DNA from: Kryptolebias marmoratus
Taxonomy: Eukaryota > Chordata > Actinopteri > Cyprinodontiformes > Rivulidae
Assembly (NCBI RefSeq): GCF_001649575.2
Contig: NC_051430.1
Location: 17,008,705 to 17,072,704 of the forward strand
DNA length: 64,000 bases
Direction: 5' to 3'
Every line of letters begins with the position of its first letter. Within the stretch, counting starts at the first letter, position 1. The position numbers and the translations under genes were made by a program. Shown here piece after piece: positions 51,301 to 61,438 of the stretch. The notes beneath the pieces were generated by a model, which was not told where the DNA came from, searched no databases, and was given only the letters and a program-made list of their open reading frames with translations.

Positions 51301-54300
51301 GCCCTGATAAGTCAAAGCTGTTTTTGTGGTGAAAGATGGGCCTGCACCATATAAGTCTGGAAGTTATACTGTTACAAGTGACTGATTTAAACAAGAATAG
51401 GAGTGAACCAAAAATAATAAAAAAAAACACTCCAATCTGATTGATCATAAATAAAATGACTCATTAAGCATACATACTGTCTATGCTATGTTCAAGCAAG
51501 TTGTAACAAGTTGTATTTTATTATACAGTATAAAATATTATCAGAATATGACACTTAAGACAACAAACCAAATGTATGCTTTGCTGTTAAACAGTCAAGT
51601 TCTTCTGGAGTAATAAAAATCACTCAGAAAAAATAAAAATTTGAACGAGAATAAAAATCCCAAAATGAGGCCAAAATCAAATTACAGCTGAAGTAGAAAC
51701 AACAATACTCCCGTCAAAGTCAAGCCTGCCAAACAAAACCTTGGCCTCTTAATTCATACTGCCGAGAGTTAAAACATAAGATATTATATATCTTACCTGA
51801 AGTGTTCTGAATCTGCATGCCAGTACTTATTTGCTCGAGCCGTGCACCAGTGACTATTTCAACAGAAGTCACCGTGCTGGGTACAGCTGATGCAGAAGGA
51901 GCGGATGTGAAGAACTTCTTCTCTGCTGCGCCACCCTTCGTGGTCCTGCCATGTTTTGGAATCTGGGTGCGGGACTTATAAGAGATGTGTTCTGTTGTTG
52001 ATGATGTTAAATCCTCAGTTGAGGTTTCTCTGTCAGCCTGGACATCAGCAGCTGCAGTAGTCACAGATGTAGCTGGAGAGTCTGCATCCTGTGTTTGAGT
52101 TGTCTCACGGGTTGCTGGTGGTGTGCTGGTGGGAGGGGTTGTTGTTGTTACCACAGTAGTACTAATAGTACTGTCTCTGTCAGTTAAACTAGGTAAAACA
52201 GTGTCTGTTTGATTTGGTGGCCTAGCCAGCATTAAAAACCCAGTCACGATCTCTTCGTATTCTTGGAATGGTGTTGGTGATTCAAGACCAGGTGTTGCTG
52301 TTGATTCTGAGGAGCCCAAGTCTTCCTTAGGGGTCTGTTCACTGGATTCTGTGGAAGTGTCAGTGGGATCAAACATAACTGATGGGGTGATCCCAGAATC
52401 CAGAACAGTCTTTTCTGTCTTCCCCTCAGCAAACATGGTCTTTGTGCTTAGAGAAGTATCTGGCATAGGTACGTCAGGTTGGATCGTGCTGATCACAATC
52501 TCTGAGAGGTCCTCTTGATCCTTGACAGACGGTGGGGAAATGAAGCTTTTAGTTGTGATGTGCTGTTCTGTGATTACGTCACCGTGAGAAGGAGACGATT
52601 CTACATTAATGTAACTTGTGGTAAACTGTGCGGGACTAGTTACTTCAACAAGCTTGTCTTTGAGTTTGGGTTTAACTGTTTGAGTGGGTCGGAGTGGAAT
52701 CATGAAGGCAGAGAGCATAGACTGAAGGTCTGTGGGAACTTTAGAGCCCGGAGTCTCATCGATCTCTGATATTGTGTCAGGTGATGCCGTGCTGATTTCC
52801 AGGATAGGTGAGATGGTAGTGATTTGTTTCACAAACATTTCCACAAAGGACATTCGGCTGGTCACGGCTCTTTTTCCTAAACATAAAACAGAAGTACAAA
52901 AAGTCAGAAAGTTAGACAATTTATGATCAACACCAAAGACTGTTTTGGCAGAATTAGATATTTTCTTTTTTAACCATTGCTTAAAACAGTACAACTTTTA
53001 GTTATTTTGAATATAGGGCAACCAGAAACCCCTATTTCTTTTGAATTTCACAAGACTTATCGTTTGTCCCTCATTCCACAAATTAACAGTATGTCCTAAA
53101 TCTTCACTGATTCCATGTTTCAAACATCAACACTGATGTAGACACATTTCTAATATTTGGTTTACAGCTAATAATTGTGAAAAGTCTATTATCCTATGAA
53201 CTGTTTTTACCACCCTGCAAACATGGATAGTGTTCAGGTTTACTCGTCATTGTCTTTGATGACAAGTTGCCTCCCAACAGGCAAAAAATTGAAGAAACCT
53301 CAAAAATGATACCTTACAGTTTCTACATTGAGATGGATTATCAGGAATACTACCCCAAATAGTAGGATTACAGCTACAACTGGAGTGGAGTTGTGAAAAG
53401 ATCCATTTAAATAAACTGTGCGTGTTTAGTCTGTATGGTGTTAAAGACCTGTTCTGTCATGTTTGAGTTTTTTTCCTTTTTAAGTTGGACATTATATAAA
53501 TGTTATGACAAACTTTGAGCATCAGTAACATGTACCACACATTAACCCTCACAAAAATACTCTTTGTTCCATAGTTGGCTGATTGTGATCTGCTCACCCA
53601 ATTATAATCTCATTACTGCTCCACCTAGTCAGGTTTCACTCATCATCATGCAGACGTAACAAAGATGTTAAGATCAAAACGAGAATCTAACAGGCAATTT
53701 ATCTTTCAACTAATTGTAACTAATTTCTTTACATTCATAATGTGTAAGATTGTTCCAGTCTCTTCTTTTTAGGGACCATAGTAATATGTCAAGATCACAT
53801 TTTGTCGGTCAACCTCAAAGAGTCATTTAGAGGCAAGAAGCAAAATACAACTGTTCTTATAGCCTTCACTAAAACTTTGCATTAGATTCCCCAGAGTTTA
53901 GGGCTTCCTAGATATGCTGGTGCAAATTACTTCCTCTCTTAACACTTAATGTTGTTTATAACCAGCTACAACAAAAATGATCTAAATACTCTTAAAGAAG
54001 AGGGGCTAATGCCACAGAGCAAACTGTAAATGTAAAATTACAAGAACAAGGGGAATAATTCTTAATCAGTTTAATAGTCTTTCTCGTGCACGTGACAAAC
54101 TGGACATCTGTGGCAAATGAGGTCATTGTTTAGGTGTTCTGTTTCCAATGTATACTTTGAATGTTTCTCCAAACATTTCCTGAAAAGGTTCCCAGGACTA
54201 TAATGAACGAAATAAACTGTATAGAAACTTTAAGAAATCCAGTGTTTTGGTTTTGTTAGCAATTCTCTCTTTTTTTTTTTTTTTTTTTTGGGGGGGGGGG

Positions 54301-57300
54301 GTTCCTTATTATTTTCAGTCCACAACCTGTATTCTTTGCCTGATTTTATTTTGTCATGTTTGCAATAGTTTATGGATTTGTAAAGTAAGCCTATTGTGAG
54401 TACTTATTTAAACCATTTTGTCAATGAGTCCTTTTTACTATTCTGCGATTCGTTTGCATGTTTCTCTTAATCCCTGTTCCTCTGTTCTTTCATGCTCTTG
54501 TATTTACTCAGACCAATAAAAAGCAGTGTGAAGACCTCCTTGGCGGCATAGACTCACAAAATAAAGCCAGATGTTGACCATTATGTACTGGAGATCTTTA
54601 ACAAAAGTATCTGTTATGTAAGGTGTGAGACGTGCCTTTTTCCCTTATAGGAACACTGAGGCCCTCTCTCACAAGTATGGCATTATTTCACCAACAAATG
54701 TGAACTGTTGCTGTTACAGAGTCTTTGTTTCTTTTAGGCCAGTTCAAAGACTAATCAGGGAGCAATTATCTCCCTTCTCCCTCTGCATCCAGCTCTCCTC
54801 TCCTTGTCTTTCTGTGTAGTTAAGTGACATTGGTTTAGATAATATTTCTCGTTCAAGACACTATTGCAAGCTGAAAAGCAGGAAATGACGGAGTCCCACC
54901 ACCAAACAGGGGTACTTAAAGAGCACTTACACCAAGGTGTAAATACAACCTGACGGAGAGAGCTGACATGACATACACAGAGCAGGAGGTGAGTCTGGCA
55001 TGTTTGTGTGCCCTCTGAACTCCGTGTCGACTTATCACTGCGAGAGTCAGCATGGCCCAAGGGGCAGAAAATGGCCAGGCAGTGGTCAGCTTATCTGTTC
55101 AACCTCTCATTTGTAAAGATGGAAAGGGCATGTCAGAGGTCACTGAGGATGACTGAATTTAGAAGGCCAGCAGTAGCTTTTGTCCATTATCCAAACGTCT
55201 GCTCAGATAAGTGCAAGTGAGAATGACAGAGGCAAAACTGACAGCGGAAATGAGACATGAAAGACCCAAAGGGGGTCAGATAGTGAGACTAAAAAGGCTG
55301 TGAGGTGTGGCATTAGGTGCTTTTGCTGCTTTCCTAAATGGTAACTATCATGTATTGTTTAGTGCTGCCCTGGGAATACTGATTAGCTAAAAACAATCAC
55401 ATTTGATAACTTTCAGCATGCCAGAGCTCTGCAGCTGCATTTAAATAAGTAAAATGGTGACACAAATTAAATGAAATTGACTTTAATCAAACTCTAAAGA
55501 AAAACCTCTGGTCATTTTATGTCACCTGGAAGAAATATTAATGTGTGAATACTACTATAATTTTACACTTCATCAAGCTAACTGTGTTGACACAGAAATG
55601 TCAAAAATGTTAGACAGTGAGGTCAATTGGACAGAGTGGTCTGGCACACAACATGTAATGCTCATGAGAAAATCCTCCCTCTCCTTTGGTAACGTTGTTG
55701 TTGTAACTAAAATTCTCAAATAAGGCACAAAACGGAAATAAAAAACTGAACAGGGGAAAAAAAAAAGACAAGGTGAGCTGCAGAAATCTAAAACACTTGC
55801 TTTGAGTCAAATCTAGGAAAGGTCATGTTGGTGTAAAGACGCAGAAACTCACAGGGTGGGGAAGCAGAAGGGAATAAATGCAGAAGATGAGCTCATAGCT
55901 TCTGAACAGTAAGGTCTGGTTTTGTCAGAGAATGGCCTCAGCCCACAGTTACCATCTGTTCTTTAAGTTAACATAACAAGTCCCGCACCCATAACATAAC
56001 AGATACACATTTTGACCAAGAGCATGCAAGTAACACTGTCTAACCTTGTATTTGAGTATCTAAAGTCAGTCACAACAGACTGCCTTAAGAAAACATCCAC
56101 TGCAAAATTTCATCACCTTTTATACTGTGTTGTTAATTTAACTTAGGAAAGAAATTAGTTAACAATGCTCTTTCAATACTTAGTGTATTGTTTTTTATTT
56201 GAAGTAGAAAATGGGACTTTTAAAAGCAAACCTTATTTTTCCAGATAAAATATGGTAATTGGTGTAAGGGGCACAACTACTAAAAGTAATTAGAAACCAT
56301 TGGTTACTACTACCCAATATAAGCAGGAGTTTTTTAACTTTACCCTCTAAAATATTCAGCATAAAACAGAAAGAGGGATCCACAGTGCTGATGGGGAAAT
56401 TGAAACATTTTTATTGTTGTATTAACCAAGGGTTCGTTCAACGCATGACTTGTGTTGGGATTTTGTCTACAAAATCTGATTTTAACTATTCATAGTCAAA
56501 TTATAGACAAGTATTGGAAAAAGTACTTTTTAAATCAAATATTTTGGTCTGAGACAGCATGCCCTCAGTTTGATCACAGGTCCCAGACCAGTACATGTTC
56601 ATTAAAGACACAGACCCTACAAAAATGAGGAACAGAGGGATATTTAGGGTCTCACTTTACTCCTTAAGAGCTACCGCAATGAGAACTGTAAAAGTAGGGT
56701 GAAGAAGAATGTGGTGGTGCTGGTATGCTGCTGATTTTTGACCATGTCATGTCACAGAATCTAAATCAAGACTTGAGGAATTAGTATCAACTTGTCTACA
56801 AAGAGCATAACGTCTCCTGTGAGTGTAATCAAGGGTAACGATACGAATGAGCTTTTACCTCCAATACAATAAGCTCCAAACTTCCTTGTAGGTTCTGGAA
56901 AGCCGGTCTGATTTTTGTTGCGATACAAGCAAAAGACACCCGTTTTGCCTTTCCCACACCGAGGACTGGGCTTAATGATAGGAAGTCGTACGCTGCCATC
57001 ACGGACCCAGCCATAATTGCACTGGTGCAGTCCACGTTTCCAGGCAACGTGCAGCTGGCCAGTGCTTGCCAGCTCTGCACCATGTTTTGCACACTCTTTT
57101 TGGGCCTCGTCAAAAGTCATCTTGTGGGTAACAGGAGCATAGAAGACGTTACCTGAATTGGAAAGAAAAAAAAAATCATGAATACTTTATGGCAGCAAAA
57201 GACAAAATGCTAACAAGTTATTTGTTCTCTCACAAAACGATGGTTGGTTAAACTTAGTCACTGGAGCATAACACTTTCTGCATTGGATGGCTCACCTTTA

Positions 57301-60300
57301 ATAATTAATGATCTAAATGGAAAATATATTTAAAAGTGATTTGCATGCAGACTCATTTATTTGTGGATACAGTTCTGTGAACCATTAAGTGTTTAAGAAT
57401 CACTCAAACAAGTCACTGTTGTCTAAGGCACAAACCCTAAACATCCCACCACTAAATGTCTTTAGAACAACAGTAGTTTATTTGTTTCATTAATCTAACG
57501 TGAGACAGCAATGCAAACTGTGTTTTTACCACCAGAAGTTACACCTTGTGTTCATTTCCAAAAGAGCTTACACAACGTTTAAAAAGAAGATGACTGCCAG
57601 ACATGTTTTCAGAAAGGGCCAGTTGAGAAATGTTGGCTAGTCTTAACATTTTAAAAAGTGGACCCTTGGGTAGCAGGCCTACAGGTTTTATCTCACTGAT
57701 TTACAAGAATACTGAGATTCGGATGTTTTTCATTCCTTGTACAACTAACAGAAAAGGCATTCACAATAAAGTAGTTTTCTGTAACCAGCTTTCATTTTTT
57801 TTTCTGCTCTGTACACATTACACTAATAACAACAAGTTCATATTTCTCCACAATATGTGATTACAACCAAATTTGATCTTAGCCATTTTTTTTTTCTCAA
57901 AGAAAGTTTTTATGGACTCATTTACTACTGTTCAATCCTGGAATAAAACAAATTGTATCCTCGAAGCACACTGTTAGGGCTTTGGACAGCAATCTGAAAC
58001 AATAGCATTATTATTCTGCTGCTAATAAATAAGACGGGGGTGTGGTGTCTGCATAATATAAAGGCGTATTCTTAGAGACACAAATGACATCCATAGACTT
58101 TCACCTCCGTCTGTTCAGGATGCTAAATTAAACTGTAAATTAAATATTATGAACACAAACAGGGTTCTGAGCTGTCAGTCATCTTAAAGTACTCTGAGAA
58201 GAGTTTAGTCCATTAGCGCTCATAAACAGGACCGATTAATGAGTTGGAAAAAAAAAACAAGGGCTGGGAAGGGAGGACATCCATGACGAAAACAGAAGAC
58301 ATTTTTTTGTTGTTGTTGGTGACTTTCCAAAAAACAGAGCAGCCAGAGACGAATTATCAGAAGCTTCCCTGCAGTCCCAGCCCCCTTTTAAAAAAATGTA
58401 TTATTGTTATGCACAACAAAATGTATATTAAAAAAAAAGTTTTGTCCTGTCAAAATTGTAATACTGCAATAAAGTGATTGAATGTATTCCCACAGAGGTG
58501 TCGCAAGCCATTTCAGATGAGGCGTGTGTCATTGCCTAAATGACATCAAACTGCTTACCATCGAGTCTGTCAGCATAGCAGTACACATCATAGGTCTCTG
58601 TGGGCTTCCTTCTTCCATATGACCTAACACCAGTCTTGTTCTTCAGATCTCCTGAGCAGGGCGATCTTGTCCTAGTCATTGGGTATCTGTACAAAAGGAG
58701 AAATCAATGCGCGGATGACATAAAATTGCTTTAAAAAAGAATCTTATTTTACCGGAGAAGATCCATGCATGTGGTGTTCAAAATAAAGGGGTAAGTGTGT
58801 CCAATTTTTTTACTGTTACCATGTATACCACAAATAAATGAACAGCAGTGTTGAGTGCTAAAGCTAACCTCACAGTTTGGTCAGAACACCAACCAGCGTC
58901 ACACTGTTCATAGCCATCATCATAGGCTGCTTTCAGTTGGGAAGGTGTAACAATGGTTGCTCCAATATTTAGGCAAGTTTGGACAGCCTCTTGGAAAGTC
59001 AAAGTGTACCTGCCAGAGTTCGGCCGATAGTGGAAAACAACACCTGGCAACACACAAACAAAAGAAAAAAAACAAAAACAAAACAGTCATTTAAAGACGA
59101 GACAATAAAATGCAAATAAAGTTGAAGATAGTCATCTGGAAATCATTAGCATAATGTCAGAGTGGTGAACTATGGCAAGTGCCTTGTAAAGCACACTCTA
59201 TGAGTGAAATAAATGAGTCTCTCGGCTTTTTTTGGAAAGGAGGAGATTTGCAATAAACCAAGAGGATATGCGAAATACTCTAGAGCTCACCGCAAATGAA
59301 CCAGATACATGCACATGATGCCACGGCCCTGAAATCCCCATATTTGTGGACAGTAAACAGACGCAGAAGATTTGATTGATAGTCTCAATTAACATTGCAA
59401 ATAGTTGGAAAGGAGGATGTGCAGATTGTAAACCAAAAGTATCCCAGCCCCTGGCACACCCCCCACCCATGCTTTAAACAAGAGCTGTCTCTGACTCTCA
59501 CAATACTTCTCACAATAATTTTTAACGCAAACAATAAAAAAGGTAAGGATTGGCAACCCCCTTCCCCAACACACTGACACTTTATTTTAGATATTAATCA
59601 AGAGTATCCTTTGTTCTGTCGACTGATTAGAGATAAGAAAGTAAAAATACTTGGTTATTCTCCTTCGTGCTCCACTAAAGAAAATCTCCAGTGACAAGGT
59701 GGTGTCCAAGAAGATAGGAATGACTGAGGTCATATTCACATCCAGCAGCGCACTGGACATAAACCCAGAAAAGTCTGGTCCAACTTTTTTCAAGACAGCA
59801 TCACCTCTCAAACAAAAACAACTGAAAACTGTGGTTACCCTCAGACACTACTGAGTAGACACATTTATCAAAGTAAACAACTAGGCTCCCACAGTTCTCT
59901 CGTGCCATTTACCTTTCTATCAGCACCCGTATAATACTTTGATATTATCATACTTTTGCAGAACTCGCCTTCTCCAGTTTTTGTGTTTTTGGTCTTATTC
60001 CAAAATGACAAGAGAAGAGTCTTACCAGTGACATCAAGGTTAATCGTGCTGTGGGTGTCATCAATGCCATACATGACGTCACAGCGGTAAGTACCGGCAT
60101 CGCTGGCACGCAGCTTGACGACTGTCAGCGAGGCGTCGCCGACATCCTCGGGGTGACTGGGCACTGATATACGGTTCCTGTAGTTGGGGTCTATCTTTAT
60201 GACCCCATTCTGTGCTACCAGCACTGTGGATTCAGTCATGCCAAATATTTTGGTCCATTTAATCCACAGGTAATCTTTGTAAATGATCGCTCCATAGGGA

Positions 60301-61438
60301 CTGGTGACTGGCGTTGAGTGTGGGATCGGGAAGAAGCAGGGAAGGGTCACCTTCCCTGAGAGAGAGCCGGTGACTGGTTTGATTATTGATGGCTTAAATG
60401 CTGAAAGGGAAAAGAAAAAAAAAGGAAAAAAGCTAAATGCAAGTCATCTTAAATACATTTATAAATTCTGCCTCTTGCTTTCATTTATCCTTTCATCCAA
60501 AAACATACATTTTTTCTGATTACTCTTACCCTAACACATGTAAGCAGCCAATATGAACGGCCTGAATGATTAGCATTGATTGGGTGGGACAACTACACCC
60601 AGCCTAATAAAAAAAACATGCATCATGTCTTGAAAGGGCCTCTCGGAAAGTTAAGCCTCATCCTCAAAATGATGGGTGTGGGAACACATTTACTACAGAG
60701 AGTACTGGATGTACAGCATGTTTGTATGAAGTTGGAATAACTGGTTAAAAAGTCATGGTTGCATCACTGCATGTTATGCCTCTGCTTATGTAGACGTTCC
60801 CTCTCAAACAGTCTCTCTATTATCTAAGGCATAGCTATGTGAGCCTGGCAGGTAGCTCCACAATCTACAGCTAATCTCTAATTTCAGTTTTATGTGATGC
60901 ATGTAGTAAAATGGAGAGAAGGAACCAGTTTGCATTTTTTTTAATCTTGAGGGTGTTTTTTTCAAGTGGTAGCCAGAGGGAAGGTATGGAGTTGGGGCCA
61001 TTCACAGAGAACAATGTTGGGAATGCTTAGGAAACACTGGTGGGACATCCTCAGAGGCATGAACCTATAGGTGCTTTAACAGGGGGTTTCGTTAGCATGT
61101 GCAATAAAAACAGCTGGTGAGCGCCTAACTGAAAGATATCGTCACTCTGAGACAGAGACAACACAGGGGACAAACAGAGGCATGGGTGCTAATGGATGTC
61201 AAAACTTTGTGTCACTTTCTCTTTTGCACCGTAAGAAAATAATGTGTTTGGATGCCAGCTACATTGGACTGCCTCCACAAAGAGGTGGTGTAGAAGACAC
61301 GGCAAAGGAGAGGTGATGAGAAGGAACAAGACAGATGAGGGAGGGGGACAGAGGGGAGGGACAGAGGAGACCAGACTTACTTGTTGCAGCTCCACAGAGA
61401 TAAAACAACCACAGGATGTGCTTAAAATTTAGAATCAT
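36253..61438 (-). CDS. vcan: Versican core protein (large hyaluronan-binding chondroitin sulfate proteoglycan), 15 coding exons
   Basis: Extracellular lectican that anchors to hyaluronan by its N-terminal G1 region, carries chondroitin sulfate chains on the central domains and binds matrix ligands by its C-terminal G3 region. Coding exons in transcript order: 61438-61381, 60400-60026, 59043-58869, 58686-58559, 57152-56859, 52876-51797, 45470-45405, 45287-42013, 41924-41811, 41721-41608, 39435-39277, 39008-38926, 36967-36823, 36682-36500 and 36380-36253. The total is about 6.38 kb, roughly 2,125 codons, against about 3,400 in human V0; the difference lies in the GAG region. The G3 exon lengths 159, 83, 145 and 183 nt are those typical of lecticans. 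The C-terminus (PSTYQRTY) marks it as versican rather than aggrecan, brevican or neurocan. The 100-N gap in GAG-beta breaks the frame, so the protein cannot be read through. The teleost a or b copy is not resolved. Confidence 0.96.
36500..36682 (-). CDS. vcan: vcan coding exon 14: CCP/sushi module
   Basis: 183 nt, the standard lectican length. It begins [17 protein letters not shown] and has four cysteines (ACNQ, YQCRSG, IRCRGDG, ISCIN) with the GRWDIP motif of complement control modules. Confidence 0.96.
36823..36967 (-). CDS. vcan: vcan coding exon 13: C-type lectin domain, part 3
   Basis: 145 nt. It encodes [19 protein letters not shown], then the [16 protein letters not shown] region and TCKKG. 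The QPD and WND motifs are the calcium and ligand sites of the fold. In lecticans this domain binds tenascins, fibulins and fibrillins. Confidence 0.96.
36968..38925 (-). other. vcan: vcan intron within the lectin domain (2.0 kb)
   Basis: GT-AG intron. The segments at about 37720-37980 and 38130-38370 are GC-richer and non-repetitive; they show no splice-bounded frame and may be regulatory. Confidence 0.85.
38926..39008 (-). CDS. vcan: vcan coding exon 12: C-type lectin domain, part 2
   Basis: 83 nt, the standard lectican length. It encodes [14 protein letters not shown] and then the FRWTDGNPV strand. WIGLNDK is the C-type lectin core motif. The donor is GTAAGA. Confidence 0.96.
39277..39435 (-). 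CDS. vcan: vcan coding exon 11: C-type lectin domain, part 1
   Basis: 159 nt, the standard lectican length. It encodes [18 protein letters not shown], then [18 protein letters not shown] and SHEEQQYIN. The first lectin cysteines and the WDSAERDC helix motif are present. Confidence 0.96.
39436..41607 (-). other. vcan: vcan intron between EGF2 and the lectin domain (2.2 kb)
   Basis: GT-AG intron carrying the MITE at 39825-39975, a short ATGT repeat near 40180 and an AAC repeat near 41124. Confidence 0.9.
39825..39975. mobile_element. Inverted-repeat MITE in vcan intron 10
   Basis: The left arm at 39852-39880 (CCAAACAAGGTTAAAAAGC) pairs with the right arm at 39944-39971 (GCTTTTTAACCTGTTTGG). 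Between them lies the common fish motif GAAGACATTTCGCTTCTCAT. Noncoding. Confidence 0.75.
41608..41721 (-). CDS. vcan: vcan coding exon 10: calcium-binding EGF-like module 2
   Basis: 114 nt, phase 1 to 1. It begins [14 protein letters not shown], the calcium-binding EGF signature, and ends SYAGLYCEE with six cysteines. It matches human versican EGF2 ([11 protein letters not shown]). Confidence 0.95.
41811..41924 (-). CDS. vcan: vcan coding exon 9: EGF-like module 1
   Basis: 114 nt, phase 1 to 1, one EGF module: [14 protein letters not shown], then [13 protein letters not shown] and QCET. The CLNGG and PGYTG patterns are typical. There is an extra cysteine (CSCSC in place of the usual CTC), so the module has seven rather than six. 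It is the first module of the G3 region. Confidence 0.92.
42013..45287 (-). CDS. vcan: vcan coding exon 8: GAG-beta domain, interrupted by an assembly gap
   Basis: A long Ser/Thr/Pro/Glu-rich exon of 3,275 nt including 100 Ns at 44240-44339. The reading frame above the gap (for example [14 protein letters not shown]) and below it ([12 protein letters not shown]) differ, so the true gap length must leave remainder 2 on division by 3. Likely chondroitin sulfate attachment sites are Ser-Gly pairs next to acidic residues: a cluster ESSGSGY, EYSGDE and ETSGYTDE near 43765-43822, and EDDSGDGS near 43250. The exon ends in phase 1 at GTATGT. As in mammals, it can be skipped with GAG-alpha to give a V3-like form. 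Confidence 0.92.
44080..44196 (-). repeat. Internal direct repeat of GAG-beta, copy nearer the 3' end
   Basis: 117 bp identical to 44469-44585 except for two base changes. It encodes a Ser/Thr/Glu-rich unit ([17 protein letters not shown], then [10 protein letters not shown]). The assembly gap lies between the copies. Confidence 0.93.
44240..44339. other. Assembly gap (100 Ns)
   Basis: Exactly 100 Ns, the usual placeholder for a gap of unknown size. It lies inside the vcan GAG-beta exon, between two near-identical 117-bp segments, which suggests an unresolved internal repeat. Confidence 0.99.
44469..44585 (-). repeat. Internal direct repeat of GAG-beta, copy nearer the 5' end
   Basis: Partner of 44080-44196, 389 bp away in the assembly. 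Outside the 117 bp the two sides diverge at once (AFSLFSTEK versus AFSYSSIII), so this is not simply the same sequence assembled twice. Confidence 0.93.
45405..45470 (-). CDS. vcan: vcan coding exon 7: extra 66-nt exon between GAG-alpha and GAG-beta
   Basis: It is bounded by a strong acceptor (TTTATTCTTTGCAG) and the donor AAAG/GTATTC, and is exactly 22 codons in phase 1 to 1. The residues are polar and acidic ([15 protein letters not shown]). It lies only 117 bp before the GAG-beta exon. Mammalian VCAN, as I know it, has no exon here. The frame fit and clean splice signals support it, but the donor is not ideal and no transcript was seen. Confidence 0.7.
48285..48570 (+). repeat. Dispersed repeat family R1, copy D, in a vcan intron
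   Basis: It shares GGTCAATATCTGTAAAACTG and TTCATGAGATATCTTGCTAA with the copies in the hapln1 flank, in the same order, and ends in GGGGTAAAACATT. Confidence 0.65.
51095..51335. repeat. Possible transposon fragment in the intron after GAG-alpha
   Basis: The order TTCAATGGCATCTGTGGGAAG, then CCACAGAGACTCCACCCTAC and GATCTATTGCTAACATCCCA is reminiscent of the 3' coding end of a decayed fish DNA transposon. No frame is open. Low certainty. Confidence 0.35.
51797..52876 (-). CDS. vcan: vcan coding exon 6: GAG-alpha domain
   Basis: A 1,080-nt symmetric exon (phase 1 to 1; residues 344-703), very rich in T, S, P and E. It occupies the place of human exon 7 (GAG-alpha) and ends in NTSG, as the human exon ends NKTG, which supports the assignment. 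It is about a third of the human length. Apart from the splice-site SG I find one internal Ser-Gly dipeptide (LDSGIT), so it may carry few or no chondroitin sulfate chains and behave more like a mucin-type spacer. Being symmetric, it can be skipped to give a V1-like form. Confidence 0.88.
52877..56858 (-). other. vcan: vcan intron between link module 2 and GAG-alpha (4.0 kb)
   Basis: It contains the T/G homopolymer junction. No further exon or recognised repeat. Confidence 0.85.
54270..54301. repeat. Homopolymer junction T20-G12 in vcan intron
   Basis: Twenty T directly followed by twelve G (poly-C then poly-A on the gene strand). No transposon end is recognised next to it. Run lengths in such a place are unreliable. 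Confidence 0.9.
56859..57152 (-). CDS. vcan: vcan coding exon 5: link module 2
   Basis: 294 nt, residues 246-343, with the four module cysteines Cys266, Cys290 (HQCNYGW), Cys311 and Cys341 (GAYCIG). An additional Cys320 is present (GVFCLYR, codon TGC) where human versican has threonine (GVRTLYR). The sequon NQT (residues 326-328) is kept. Together with Cys197 in module 1 this gives one extra cysteine in each link module. Confidence 0.95.
58559..58686 (-). CDS. vcan: vcan coding exon 4: second half of link module 1
   Basis: 128 nt, residues 203-245, with cysteines Cys213 (RSPCSGD) and Cys239 (DVYCYAD). The RYPM start replaces the usual RYPI. The split of link module 1 into 175 and 128 nt exons is the lectican pattern and differs from link protein, where the same module is one 303-nt exon of equal total length. 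Confidence 0.95.
58869..59043 (-). CDS. vcan: vcan coding exon 3: first half of link module 1
   Basis: 175 nt, residues 145-202 plus two bases, beginning GVVFHYRP, with module cysteines Cys168 and Cys192 (EQCDAGW). Right after the CDAGW motif, residue 197 is cysteine (codon TGT) where human versican has leucine (GWLADQTVR versus GWCSDQTVR). This is a fifth cysteine in a module that normally has four. The donor is GTTAGC, weaker than the others. Confidence 0.95.
60026..60400 (-). CDS. vcan: vcan coding exon 2: Ig-like V domain of G1
   Basis: This 375-nt exon (residues 20-144) lies between a CCCTTTCAG acceptor and a GTAAGA donor. The Ig cysteines are Cys41 (VTLPCFF) and Cys126 (TYRCDVMYG), with the conserved WIKWTK core. 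The run from DASLTVVKL to [11 protein letters not shown] is nearly the same as in mammalian versican. In lecticans this domain pairs with the Ig domain of link protein, whose gene lies at the other end of this window. Confidence 0.96.
61381..61438 (-). CDS. vcan: vcan coding exon 1: signal peptide
   Basis: The start ATG is the first base triplet after the acceptor (CTTCCCAACAG), so this exon has no 5' UTR of its own. It encodes 19 residues plus one base. The sequence begins [10 protein letters not shown] and parallels the start of human versican (MFINIKSILW). The donor is GTAAGT and the junction is phase 1. Confidence 0.93.

Larger units (their letters stand above)
45471..51796 (-). other. 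vcan: vcan intron between GAG-alpha and the 66-nt exon (6.3 kb)
   Basis: The longest vcan intron in the window. It holds R1 copy D and the possible transposon fragment at 51095-51335. A near-perfect palindrome lies at 49204-49227 (exact core CACCTCATGAGGTG). No exon is recognised in the rest. Confidence 0.85.
57153..61380 (-). other. vcan: vcan introns 2-5 within the G1-coding region
   Basis: Introns 58558-57153 (1.4 kb), 58868-58687 (182 bp), 60025-59044 (982 bp) and 61380-60401 (980 bp). All have GT-AG ends. No other feature is recognised between the exons. Confidence 0.85.

Noticed and set aside
54625..55060. Short frames and splice-like signals in the vcan intron before GAG-alpha
   Set aside because: No frame has both splice sites in phase 1 and none resembles a lectican domain.
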